Shown in pieces: positions 54,412-62,282 of a stretch of 64,000 nucleotides of DNA. The position numbers and the translations under genes are program-made. Source of the DNA: CAVQJU01 sp963754955 (GTDB lineage Bacteria; Acidobacteriota; Vicinamibacteria; Vicinamibacterales; CAVVIG01); the NCBI GenBank assembly GCA_963754955.1, contig CAVWHY010000001.1, forward strand, positions 682,001-746,000. The letters are read 5' to 3'. The notes beneath the pieces were generated by a model, which was given only the letters and a program-made list of their open reading frames with translations, did no database searches and was not told the DNA's origin. Within the stretch, counting starts at the first letter, position 1. Each line of letters begins with the position of its first letter.

Positions 54412-54900
54412 GCGATCAAGGACGCGCTGCTGGCCGAATTCGATCACGAGACGGCGACCACGCGGCGGCTGATCGAGCGGATTCCGGACGAGCGGCTCAC
54501 GTGGAAGCCTCATGAGAAATCGATGTCGCTCGGCGGCATCGCGACGCACCTCGCCAACATCCCGAACTGGGGCACGACGATCCTCGACGACCCGTCCTTC
54601 GACCTGGCCTCCGCGCCGCCCAACCAGGACGCCAAAGGATCCCGCGCCGAAATCCTGGCGGCCTTCGACGCCGCCATCAAGGCTGCGCGCGCCAGGATGG
54701 ACAAGAACGACGCCGAGTACCTCGCGCACTGGGTGCTGAAGCGCGGCGGGCAGGAAATGTTCACGATGCCGAGGGCCGCGGCCTTTCGAACCTTCGTCCT
54801 CTATCACCTCGTGCACCATCGGGGTCAGCTGAGCGTGTATCTGCGCCTCAACGACGTGCCCGTCCCCGCCATTTACGGGCCGTCGGCAGACGAAGGGTAA
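54409..54900 (+). CDS. DinB family protein
   Basis: 163 residues, cytoplasmic: MAIKDALLAEFDHETATTRR, LIERIPDERLTWKPHEKSMS, LGGIATHLANIPNWG with the first His, and FRTFVLYHLVHHRGQLSVYL with the C-terminal HxxHHRGQ metal motif. It is the clearest DinB of the three in the window. Its start codon overlaps that of the divergent acylase. Probable thiol-dependent metalloenzyme of unknown substrate. Confidence 0.93.
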   Translation: MAIKDALLAEFDHETATTRRLIERIPDERLTWKPHEKSMSLGGIATHLANIPNWGTTILDDPSFDLASAPPNQDAKGSRAEILAAFDAAIKAARARMDKNDAEYLAHWVLKRGGQEMFTMPRAAAFRTFVLYHLVHHRGQLSVYLRLNDVPVPAIYGPSADEG

Positions 54901-54912
54901 CCCAGCATACCT

Positions 54913-55942
54913 GTGGCCGCGCCATTCGTTCCGCGTCCCTGGCTCGCGAGCGGCCACCGCATGACGCTCTACAGCTGGGGCAATCCCCGGTACTTTCCGC
55001 GCCTTCCCCCGCCGGTCCGGCGCTACTTCGACGTCGATCACGATGCGCGCGTCGTCGCGGACTGCCACTGGCAGGCGGAGCCCTGGACGCGGCCGACGAT
55101 CGTCGCGCTGCACGGGCTCAACGGATCGAGCGACGCCCACTACATGCGTGGGATCGCCGCGAAGGCGTTCGCGCGCGGCATGAACGTGGTGCGCCTCAAC
55201 CAGCGCAACTGCGGCGACACCGAGCATCTCTCCGCGGGCCTCTTTCACTCGGGCCTGACGGCCGACGCCGCGCACGTCATCGCGGAACTCGTCGCGGTGG
55301 ACGGCCTGCGCACGATCGCCGTGGCCGGGTATTCGCTCGGCGGCAACCTCGCGCTCAAGCTGGCGGCCGAGTACGGAGACGCTCCGCCCGATGCGCTCGT
55401 CGGCGTCGCCGCCGTGTCCCCCATCATCGAGATCGGGGAGTGCGTGCAAGGCCCTCGAGCAGCCGGGCAACCGGCTCTACCAGTGGAATTTCGTGAAGGA
55501 CCTCAAGCGGCGGATGCGCCGCAAGGGGCGCTTCTGGCCCGGCCGCTTCGACTTGAGCAAGCTGCGGCAGATCGGGACCGTGCGCGAGTTCGACGAAGCA
55601 TATACGGCGCCCTACTTCGGCTTTGCGGGCGCGGAGGACTACTACCACCGCGCCAGCGCGATGCGCATCGTCGAGCGCATCCGCGTCCCGGCGCTCGTCA
55701 TCACGGCCGACGACGACCCGTTCGTCCCGTCGCGGCCGTTCCACGACGCGAAGCTGACGGGCAACCCGTGCGTCCGAGTCGCCATCTGCGAGCACGGCGG
55801 CCACTGCGGCTTCGTCGGCCCGGCCTCGGCCGAAGACGATGGCTACTGGGCAGAAAACCAGATCGTGGAGTTTGTCGGCTCCCTTGCGGAAGTCAAAAGC
55901 GCGTCACAAGACCTCCGAAACCTGACCTCGTTGGCGAAGTAG
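54913..55942 (+). CDS. YheT-like alpha/beta hydrolase, one frameshift
   Basis: GTG start 13 bases after the DinB stop. Motifs: FVPRPWLASGHRMTLYSWGN, PTIVALHGLNGSSDAHYMRG with the oxyanion HG, RLNQRNCGDTEHLS, nucleophile elbow VAGYSLGGNLALKLAAEYGD and, after a break near 55445, KALEQPGNRLYQWNFVKDLK, PALVITADDDPFVPSRPFHD (acid) and CEHGGHCGFVGPAS (His). This is the embryonic esterase/YheT group. The frame change sits in the middle of the fold and is likely a consensus error. Confidence 0.9.
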
Positions 55943-55953
55943 CGTGAAGGTGC

Positions 55954-57253
55954 TCACGAGGAACTCGGACGCGTTCGCAACGCGGTCAGCATCTCCGGGT
56001 CGAGTTGCGCCTTGTCCCACTCGATAACGTCGCGCGTGACTCGCGCGCCGGCGGCGACAAGGTGCCCGACCACCTCGTAGTACTGCCCGCCGTGTCCCGA
56101 CCGCTGCCAGCCCGTCAGTGCCCACAAAAGAGGGGGCGTGTTCCACGTCTTATCGATCGCGTGGAGATTGGCGCCGTGCTGCAGGAGCACTTTCACCGCC
56201 TCGGCTTGTCCATGAAACGCCGCGACGTGGAGACCTGTGTGTCCGTCTCCGTGGCTCTTTAATTCCGCGTCGACGTCGACGCCGCCGTGTGCCAGCACAA
56301 AGTCGATGACAGGTGCGCGGCCGTACGCGCACGCGAGAGAGAACGCCGCGAGAACTTCTTTCCGCGTTACACGATCGATGAGCCGTTTGACTTCATCAAC
56401 GCGTCCCAGGCCTGACGCACTTTCGAGATCGAGCGGCGCGCCGCGGCTCGCCAGGTATTCCGCTGCGTCCGGTTGGCCGTTGGCAAGGCAGCCTTGCACG
56501 AGTTGACCGTCGTGACCCACGGATCCCCGCAAATCCATCCGCGCACCATGCTTCAGCAGTACGTCGATCACCTCTCGTTGGACGCCGGCGACAGACGGAG
56601 GACTACTGGTCGCCACCAGGCCCAGGGCGGTGCATTTTCCCCGATAGACGTCGCGTCGTCGCATTCACGTCTGCGCCGGCGCTGATCAGCATCTCGGCGA
56701 CTTCGCCGCTGTTTCGTGGCGACAGTTGTCGGTAGCCTTCGACGCCGTTCGCCGACACGTAGTGGAGAAGCGTCGCCCTGTGCTCGCGCGTGGAACGGGC
56801 ACGCGCCAGGTGAGGATGCGCACGCAGCAGCTGCCTGAGTCTCTCAGTGTCGCCGTTCACCACGGCTAAGGCGGCGGCCTCGAACGCGGCGACCGTCGAT
56901 GTTCTATCTTGGAGTGATCTCAGATGACTGGCGAACTTCGGCCAGCTCGCGAAACCATGCGCGCGCGCGACGACGAACTGCGCCATCGACAGGGAAGACG
57001 TACCGCCGGAGAACTGCTTGCGCGCAAACTCCTCCACGCGTCCGGCGCTCGCCTCGATGTCGTCCGCTTTTTGGAGCGTCTTGGGCCGGTGCTGGAGCGT
57101 GGACAGCCTATCAATCCAGCGGATGGCCCAGCCACGAATGGCCGTGCCGTTGCCGGACCTGCACACTTTGACCAGATCCTTCGCAAGCTTCCGGTAGTGC
57201 TCAAGATTGGGTCGCGGTGTAAGCGGAAGGGCTTCCTGCGGATTCGGGTACAT
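55954..57253 (-). CDS. Ankyrin-repeat protein, one frameshift
   Basis: The ATG at 57253 follows GGAG. The N-terminal helical part (LTPRPNLEHYRKLAKDLVKV, MAQFVVARAHGFASWPKFAS) resembles a motif common before ankyrins in these bacteria. Repeats include ATLLHYVSANGVEGYRQL, EVAEMLISAGADVNATTR, then after a break near 56655 EVIDVLLKHGARMDLRGSVG, DAAEYLASRGAPLDLESASG, HTGLHVAAFHGQAEAVKVLL and YYEVVGHLVAAGARVTRDVI. No signal peptide, so a cytosolic interaction protein of unknown partner. Confidence 0.9.
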
Positions 57254-57494
57254 ACGAATCTCCTTTCATCACGCGCCTGGAGTCCGCTCGCATCAGGCTG
57301 AAAGAAGGTTCGTGTTTCTGGCGTAACGACCTGAGGGTGGGCACGGCCCTTTCCGCGGACTGGATGCGCCCCTCGCGCAGGATCCAGTATAGGACCAAGA
57401 CCAGTTCTTCTGGCCGACGGGACACTTCTCGGGAAGGACGACAAATTCAAAGTCAACCCCTGCGATCTGACAGCGCGTGCATCGAGTCTCCAAT
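57254..57494. other. Gap without a recognisable gene
   Basis: About 240 bases between the ankyrin gene start and the promoter of the winged-helix gene. I see no convincing reading frame, tRNA or repeat tract here. The segment must contain the ankyrin promoter and perhaps a 5' leader. Confidence 0.5.
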
Positions 57495-57530
57495 TTGACA
57501 CCGACTTATACGTATCGTATAAGTTGATGT
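57495..57530 (+). promoter_or_regulatory. Sigma-70 promoter with 9-3-9 palindrome, leaderless start
   Basis: TTGACA (57495-57500), 17 bases, TATAAG (57518-57523), then seven bases to the ATG at 57531. The perfect inverted repeat ACTTATACG-TAT-CGTATAAGT (57504-57524) covers the spacer and the -10, an ideal repressor site. The winged-helix protein encoded immediately downstream is the obvious candidate ligand (autoregulation), by inference. Confidence 0.8.
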
Positions 57531-58067
57531 ATGACCGAACACGACTACCGCGCCGCTCTCGACGCGGCGGTCAGAGAATACGAGACCCTCGGCCGGGAGA
57601 AAGGCGCGATCGACGATCGCCTCGCGCAGCTCGGCCAGACCATCGGCACCCTGACCCGGCTTCTGGGCCTCACGCCAACGGTCCCGCTCGGACTGACCGA
57701 CGCTTGCCGCATGATCCTGCGCCACGGCGAGCCTCTGACGCCGGTCGCCGTCCGCGACCGCCTGGTATCCGTCGGCATCGACATGTCGAAGTACGCGAAC
57801 GACCTGGCCGCCGTGCACACAATCTTGAAAAGGCTGAACACCTCCGGCGAGCTGCGATTCATCCCCGGGACGCCGGGATCACACCAGTACGTCTGGAACC
57901 GGCCGACGACGCCCGGGATACCGGCGCGAGACATCGTCTCGGCCATGCACGACGCCACGTACGAGCGCCGCGCGATGCGCGTCACGACTGTTCCTAAAGA
58001 AGAAGGTGACGACGGTCTGCCCCGGGTGCGGCGCATGAAGCGGCCGGCATCGCGAAAGACACGGTGA
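57531..58067 (+). CDS. Coiled-coil plus winged-helix (HARE-HTH-like) protein
   Basis: MTEHDYRAALDAAVREYETL and REKGAIDDRLAQLGQTIGTL form a coiled coil. The middle (LGLTDACRMILRHGEPLTPV, AVRDRLVSVGIDMSKYANDL, AAVHTILKRLNTSGELRFIP) is a winged helix like the HARE-HTH domain, with a basic tail (VRRMKRPASRKTR). It is probably a DNA-binding regulator. It is preceded by a promoter with a perfect palindrome. The stop overlaps the start of the deleted methyltransferase gene. Confidence 0.78.
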   Translation: MTEHDYRAALDAAVREYETLGREKGAIDDRLAQLGQTIGTLTRLLGLTPTVPLGLTDACRMILRHGEPLTPVAVRDRLVSVGIDMSKYANDLAAVHTILKRLNTSGELRFIPGTPGSHQYVWNRPTTPGIPARDIVSAMHDATYERRAMRVTTVPKEEGDDGLPRVRRMKRPASRKTR

Positions 58068-58632
58068 TGGATCTGGATCTGCGCCGGCGCTTCTATGCCG
58101 AGGAGCTCGAGGCGATCTGCCGGTTGCGGTCTGCGGCGCTGGTGGACGCATTGGCGGCCGTCCCGCGCGAACGTTTCCTGCCGCCGGGCCCCTGGACGGT
58201 GCTGGTGGATGTCGCGAGCGGCAGCGGCTCCGGCATCCAGACACGCGTGACGACACGGCGACGCGTCCGGTCGTCCTCGTCAATGCCGGGCTGACGCATC
58301 CCCTCGAAAGCTGGCTCGACGCCGTCACGCCGGGCGGGAAACTCGTGCTTCCGCTCACCGGCACGATGGCCGCGATGGGATCGAACATCGGCAAAGGAAT
58401 CGTCCTGCTGCTCACGAAGCAGGATAGCGGTGATTTCGCCGTGCGGTCGCTCGGTTTCGCGGCGATCTACTCGGCCATCGGCGTGCGGGACGCAGGGATG
58501 AACGACCAGCTCGGAAAGGCGATGATGGCCGGGCCGATGCGATGGCACGGGATCACGCGCCTTCGGCGCGACGCGCACGAGCCCTCGGAGTCGTGCTGGC
58601 TGCACGGGTCCACGTTCTGCCTGAGCTTGTAG
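58067..58632 (+). pseudogene. Isoaspartate-O-methyltransferase-like remnant lacking the SAM-binding core
   Basis: The N-terminus (LRRRFYAEELEAICRLRSAA, LVDALAAVPRERFLPPGPWT) and the C-terminus (VVLVNAGLTHPLESWLDAVT, PGGKLVLPLTGTMAAMGSNI, GPMRWHGITRLRRDAHEPSE) match a known methyltransferase family whose members have about 100 more residues between them, including the GxGxG loop. Here WTVLVD jumps directly to ASGSGSGIQTRVTT, with a frame change near 58245. Internal deletion plus frameshift suggests a dead gene, though a consensus deletion cannot be excluded. Confidence 0.7.
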
Positions 58633-58642
58633 CGACCGCGGC

Positions 58643-60145
58643 TCAGCGTCCCTGTGCCGACAACTCCTCGCGTTGGATGACCTTCCCCTTGACGATGACG
58701 GTTTCGATGGTGTCGAACGCCGCGGTTGACGCCAGCGGATCGCTTCGCAGCAGGAGCAGGCTCGCAATCTTCCCGACCTCGACCGTCCCATAATCCGCCA
58801 GGCCGAAAAAACGCGCGTTCTCGATCGTGGCGGCCGACAGCAATTGTTTCGTCGAGATGCCGGCGGCCTCCAGCTCCCGCAGCTCGAGGTATCCGTTGTA
58901 GCCCGGCGGGTTGGCATATGTCGGCGCCGACGGCGTATCGCTCCCAAACAGAATCCTGCCACCTTCGCGAGCGAAATAAAGCGCGGCCCGCTGTCCCCGG
59001 GCCTGAATATCGGCGAGAACGGCATGTGCCCGGTCTCGAGGCAGCGCCATCCCCTGCACGATCTCCCGTGCGAACCACTGCCCTTCCTGGGTGTGGTACC
59101 ACGAGGCCACGGCAGCGGGCAGCACATGCTGCAGGTGCTCATCGCCCAGAAATGCCGGGACGGCGAGATCGGCGAGGCCGCCAATCACGCGCGAGGTTGG
59201 CATCATCGCGATGCCGGCCATGCGTTCCGCGTCGAGTGTCATCCTGACCGCGGCTGGGATGTCGTTCCCTCTGATGCCGTCCTGTCCCCAATTCCACATG
59301 CCGTGGACAACCGCCTCGGGCTTGACCTCTGCGGCGAAGCGATGCGCCTCGAGGGAGTTCGCATGAAGGAGCAGCGGCAACTTTCGGCGATGGGCCGCCT
59401 CGCGCACCTCGCTCATCATCGCGACGGTGGGCACGGGAAGCTTCCCGATCCTGGGATCGAAGCCGGGCTCGTAGGCTGCCTTCACGCACACGCCGCGGCC
59501 GGCTGCGACGCGCGTCACGGCCGCCTCCGGCGAGTGATCGGCGGCCGAATACTTCCGGGGAATCGAGCTCGCCTGGCGCGGGTCGTAGAGGAAGTTCGGG
59601 TAAGCGTCCCATCGCAGCGCGGGCGGCGTATACGCCATCGGATAGCCGTTGGCGAACGCGAGCGCATTCCCGCAATCGAACACGGCAGGGCCAACATCCG
59701 TGGCTTTCAGCCGGTCGAATCGCGCACGATCGACGACGTTGAGATCCACGACGGCCGTGAAACCGAAGTACAGGTAGCTTCGTGGCAGTTGCCGATCGTA
59801 TGCGGCGGCGGCCTCCCGCATGGCGATCTCCTGCTCGCGCGTCATCCCAGGCACGCCGGCCAGGTGGACATGGCCGTCGATCAGGCCGGGAACAAGATAC
59901 TTCCCCGCTCCGTTGATGATCGTGACACCGGAGACTGCCGCGGGCAGGCCGTCGCTCACAGACGCGATCCGGCCGTCGCGAACGACCACGTGCGCGTGCG
60001 GCAGCGGCGCCGGCCGCTCCGGGGAGATCAGCGTGACATCCTGAATCCAGACGTCGTCAGCCCGGAGGAGCGAGCTGTCAGGTGGCTGGCTGGGCCTGCA
60101 CGCCGACAGGCCGAGAAGAACCACCCAGACGGGGCGCCATGTCAT
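58643..60145 (-). CDS. Amidohydrolase-family lipoprotein
   Basis: The ATG at 60145 follows GAGGAGG; MTWRPVWVVLLGLSAC has a lipobox. The metal-dependent hydrolase fold shows VPGLIDGHVHLAGVPGMTRE (HxH), the Lys of GRGVCVKAAYEPGFDPRIG, His in LPLLLHANSLEAHRFAAEVK and HGMWNWGQDG, and Asp in GGRILFGSDTPSAPTYANPP. The composite domain ends DYGTVEVGKIASLLLLRSDP. 500 residues. Imidazolonepropionase- or prolidase-like members of this clade hydrolyse cyclic amides or dipeptides; the substrate here is unknown. Confidence 0.92.
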   Translation of the reverse strand: MTWRPVWVVLLGLSACRPSQPPDSSLLRADDVWIQDVTLISPERPAPLPHAHVVVRDGRIASVSDGLPAAVSGVTIINGAGKYLVPGLIDGHVHLAGVPGMTREQEIAMREAAAAYDRQLPRSYLYFGFTAVVDLNVVDRARFDRLKATDVGPAVFDCGNALAFANGYPMAYTPPALRWDAYPNFLYDPRQASSIPRKYSAADHSPEAAVTRVAAGRGVCVKAAYEPGFDPRIGKLPVPTVAMMSEVREAAHRRKLPLLLHANSLEAHRFAAEVKPEAVVHGMWNWGQDGIRGNDIPAAVRMTLDAERMAGIAMMPTSRVIGGLADLAVPAFLGDEHLQHVLPAAVASWYHTQEGQWFAREIVQGMALPRDRAHAVLADIQARGQRAALYFAREGGRILFGSDTPSAPTYANPPGYNGYLELRELEAAGISTKQLLSAATIENARFFGLADYGTVEVGKIASLLLLRSDPLASTAAFDTIETVIVKGKVIQREELSAQGR

Positions 60146-60182
60146 CCGTGCCTCCTCGTCGTGTGCCCCCCGAGGCCGCGGC

Positions 60183-60566
60183 TCAGTGCTGCGAGACGCT
60201 CAGCGTGTTGCCGTCAGGGTCCTTGAACCACGCGATCCGCGCTCCGCCGGGCGACTGCCAGATCCCCTGCTTGTCCTGACCCATTCCTGCGTAACGCTGG
60301 AACTTGACGCCGGCTTTCTTCAACTGCCGGACAGCCTCCTCGATCTCCGGCACCTGCCACCCGAGCACGGTGTAGCCTGCCGGCGCGACCTTCTCCACCG
60401 GCGTCACGCGCAGCATCGTCCCGTGCGCATCGAAGACGAGGGCGAACGGGCTTTCGTCGACAAGACGCAGGCCCAGCTTGTCGCGATAGAACTTCCTTGC
60501 CCTGGCCGCGCTGGTGGTCGCGACGAAGGCGACGATGTCCCTGGTACCGAGTGGTGATGCAGCCAC
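60183..60566 (-). CDS. VOC-family (glyoxalase/bleomycin-resistance-like) protein
   Basis: GTG start at 60566 with AGGAGGG just upstream. The 127-residue sequence has the paired beta-alpha-beta modules: TRDIVAFVATTSAARARKFY, RDKLGLRLVDESPFALVFDA, VLGWQVPEIEEAVRQLKKAG and ARIAWFKDPDGNTLSVSQH. The metal-site residues at strand starts are partly changed (D, E), so it may be a binding protein. It follows the DUF72 gene by eight bases on the same strand. Confidence 0.88.
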   Translation of the reverse strand: MAASPLGTRDIVAFVATTSAARARKFYRDKLGLRLVDESPFALVFDAHGTMLRVTPVEKVAPAGYTVLGWQVPEIEEAVRQLKKAGVKFQRYAGMGQDKQGIWQSPGGARIAWFKDPDGNTLSVSQH

Positions 60567-60574
60567 ACGCCCTC

Positions 60575-61276
60575 CTAGACGCCGAGGCGATCCATCAGCA
60601 GCCGGGCGAACTCCGGCCCCTTGCCGGACTCCTCGTGCTTGAAATAGACGAACACGTCGCGGCACGCCGCGGCATCGCGCGCGATCGTGTCGGCCCATCG
60701 CCTGATGTCGTCCGGTTGATATCCCTCGTCGCGCAGGCGGAAGTACGCGTAATCGCCCGCGATGCGTACCGGCGTCGACAGCTTCTCGCTGTCCGCGATG
60801 CAGACCGCGAGGTTGCGCGACGCCAGCCGCCCGAAGACCTCATCATCGAACCAGGAGGCATTGCGGAATTCAAAGGCGGCGCGGACGTTCTCGGGCAACC
60901 CGGCGAGGAACGCGTCGAGCAGCGCAACATCCTTTTTCAGGAACGGCGGCAGCTGGAACAGCAGCGTGCCGAGCTTGTCGCCGAGCGTGCCCGCGACGTC
61001 ACAGAAGAACTTCACGTCGTCGCCGGTGTCGCGCAGCCGTTTGTCGTGGGTGATCCGCCGCGGTGCCTTGAGCGTCAGCTGGTACGGCGACGGCGTCTGT
61101 TCGGCCCAGCCGGCCACCAGCTTTTCGGTCGGCATGCGGTAGAACGTGTAGTTGATCTCGACGGTGGGAAATCGCGCCGCGTAGTACGGCAGCATTTTTT
61201 TCGCTGGAAGATCCCCGGGATAAAAGCTGCCCTTCCACTCGGGGTAGTTGTAGCCCGAGGTGCCGACCCAAAACAT
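60575..61276 (-). CDS. DUF72 (YecE-like) protein
   Basis: 233 residues: MFWVGTSGYNYPEWKGSFYP, GDLPAKKMLPYYAARFPTVE, INYTFYRMPTEKLVAGWAEQ, FQLPPFLKKDVALLDAFLAG, AAFEFRNASWFDDEVFGRLA and the end DVFVYFKHEESGKGPEFARL. These are the standard DUF72 TIM-barrel signatures; function unknown in most bacteria. TAATCT lies seven bases before the ATG, so the mRNA is predicted leaderless. Divergent from SCO1 with a 14-base gap. Confidence 0.95.
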   Translation of the reverse strand: MFWVGTSGYNYPEWKGSFYPGDLPAKKMLPYYAARFPTVEINYTFYRMPTEKLVAGWAEQTPSPYQLTLKAPRRITHDKRLRDTGDDVKFFCDVAGTLGDKLGTLLFQLPPFLKKDVALLDAFLAGLPENVRAAFEFRNASWFDDEVFGRLASRNLAVCIADSEKLSTPVRIAGDYAYFRLRDEGYQPDDIRRWADTIARDAAACRDVFVYFKHEESGKGPEFARLLMDRLGV

Positions 61277-61293
61277 GTAGACTAGATTACATG
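61274..61293. promoter_or_regulatory. Back-to-back leaderless promoters of DUF72 and SCO1 genes
   Basis: Minus strand: TAATCT (61289-61284), seven bases, ATG (61276-61274). Plus strand: TAGACT (61278-61283), seven bases, ATG (61291-61293). Each gene's -10 occupies the other's spacer, giving a symmetric 14-base gap that can serve only one direction at a time. Confidence 0.7.
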
Positions 61294-62250
61294 CAACGGC
61301 GCGGGTTTCTGCTGTTCGTTTTGTGCGCGCTGCTCACCGCCTGCGGCGGAACGAAGACCAGCGGGCGCACCTATCCGGTCGAAGGCCAGGTCATCGCGAT
61401 TACGCCCGATCGCGGCGAGGCCACGATCAAGCACGGCGAAATCAAGGGCCTGATGCCCGCGATGACGATGCCGTACCGGTTCAAGGAGAAGGCGGAGCTC
61501 GACGCCGTCAAGCCCGGCGACATCGTCGGCGGCACGCTCGTCATCGTCGAGAACGACGCGTATCTGACGAAGGTCAAACGCATCGGCGAAGCGCCAATCG
61601 AGGAGGCGCCTCCCGAAACGACCGTGACAACGGCCGCTTCGTCCGGACTGGACCTGCTGAAGCCCGGGGACGCCGTCCCCGATTCGACGTTCGTCGATCA
61701 GGACGGCAGGAAGAAGACGTTCCGCGCGTTTCGCGGATCGAGGGTCGTGCTCACGTTCATCTACACCAAGTGCCCGATCCCCACGTTCTGCCCGATGATG
61801 GACCGGCATTTCGCAACGCTGCAGGAGCACCTGCAGGACGATCCGGCGCTCAAGGACGTGCATCTGGTCACGGTCAGCTTCGATCCGGCTGTCGATACGC
61901 CGGCCGTCCTCAAGCAGCACGCGCGCGAGCTAAAAGCGGACCTCACGCGCTGGACATTCCTTACGGGCGACCGCGACGACATCGACAAGTTCGCCACGCG
62001 GTTCGGCATGAGCGTGGCGCGTGCGCCGAACGACGCGCGCGACATCACGCACAACCTCCGGACCGCGGTCATTTCCGCCGAGGGGAAACTCGTCAAGGTC
62101 TACACGGGCAACCAGTGGACACCGAAGGACATCCTCGAGGACCTGAAGCCCGCGGCGAACGCCCGGCTCGAACGCGAATTTAGTCATTTAGTCATCTGGT
62201 CATCTGATCATCGTTGCCAATTGAGCAATTCGACAATTGAACAACGATGA
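61291..62250 (+). CDS. SCO1/SenC-family copper lipoprotein with CusF-like domain
   Basis: MQRRGFLLFVLCALLTACGG is a lipoprotein signal. A CusF/YHS-like copper domain follows (YPVEGQVIAITPDRGEATIK, GEIKGLMPAMTMPYRFKEKA), then the SCO thioredoxin fold (FVDQDGRKKTFRAFRGSRVV, LTFIYTKCPIPTFCPMMDRH with Cu-binding Cys in a Cx5C spacing, and His in DITHNLRTAV). It probably delivers copper to cytochrome oxidase. The last 22 or so codons (FSHLVIWSSDHRCQLSNSTI) come from the GTCATCTGG repeat tract; the native end was probably near 62180. Confidence 0.9.
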   Translation: MQRRGFLLFVLCALLTACGGTKTSGRTYPVEGQVIAITPDRGEATIKHGEIKGLMPAMTMPYRFKEKAELDAVKPGDIVGGTLVIVENDAYLTKVKRIGEAPIEEAPPETTVTTAASSGLDLLKPGDAVPDSTFVDQDGRKKTFRAFRGSRVVLTFIYTKCPIPTFCPMMDRHFATLQEHLQDDPALKDVHLVTVSFDPAVDTPAVLKQHARELKADLTRWTFLTGDRDDIDKFATRFGMSVARAPNDARDITHNLRTAVISAEGKLVKVYTGNQWTPKDILEDLKPAANARLEREFSHLVIWSSDHRCQLSNSTIEQR

Positions 62251-62282
62251 CCAGATGACTAAATGATCAGATGACCAGATTC
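62176..62282. repeat. GTCATCTGGTCATC word palindrome overlapping two genes
   Basis: Left arm GAATTTAGTCATTTAGTCAT, CTGGTCATCTGATCATCGTT; right arm AACAACGATGACCAGATGAC, TAAATGATCAGATGACCAGA, TTC. The arms match at most positions over about 45 bases. It supplies the C-terminus of SCO1 and, at 62271, the start ATGACCAGATTC (M-T-R-F) of the next gene. Same family as 46108-46207. Confidence 0.9.

Noticed and set aside
57254..57494. A tRNA or small RNA in the long gap before the winged-helix gene
   Set aside because: No cloverleaf, T-loop GTTCGA motif or strong hairpin with U-tract could be found by eye.
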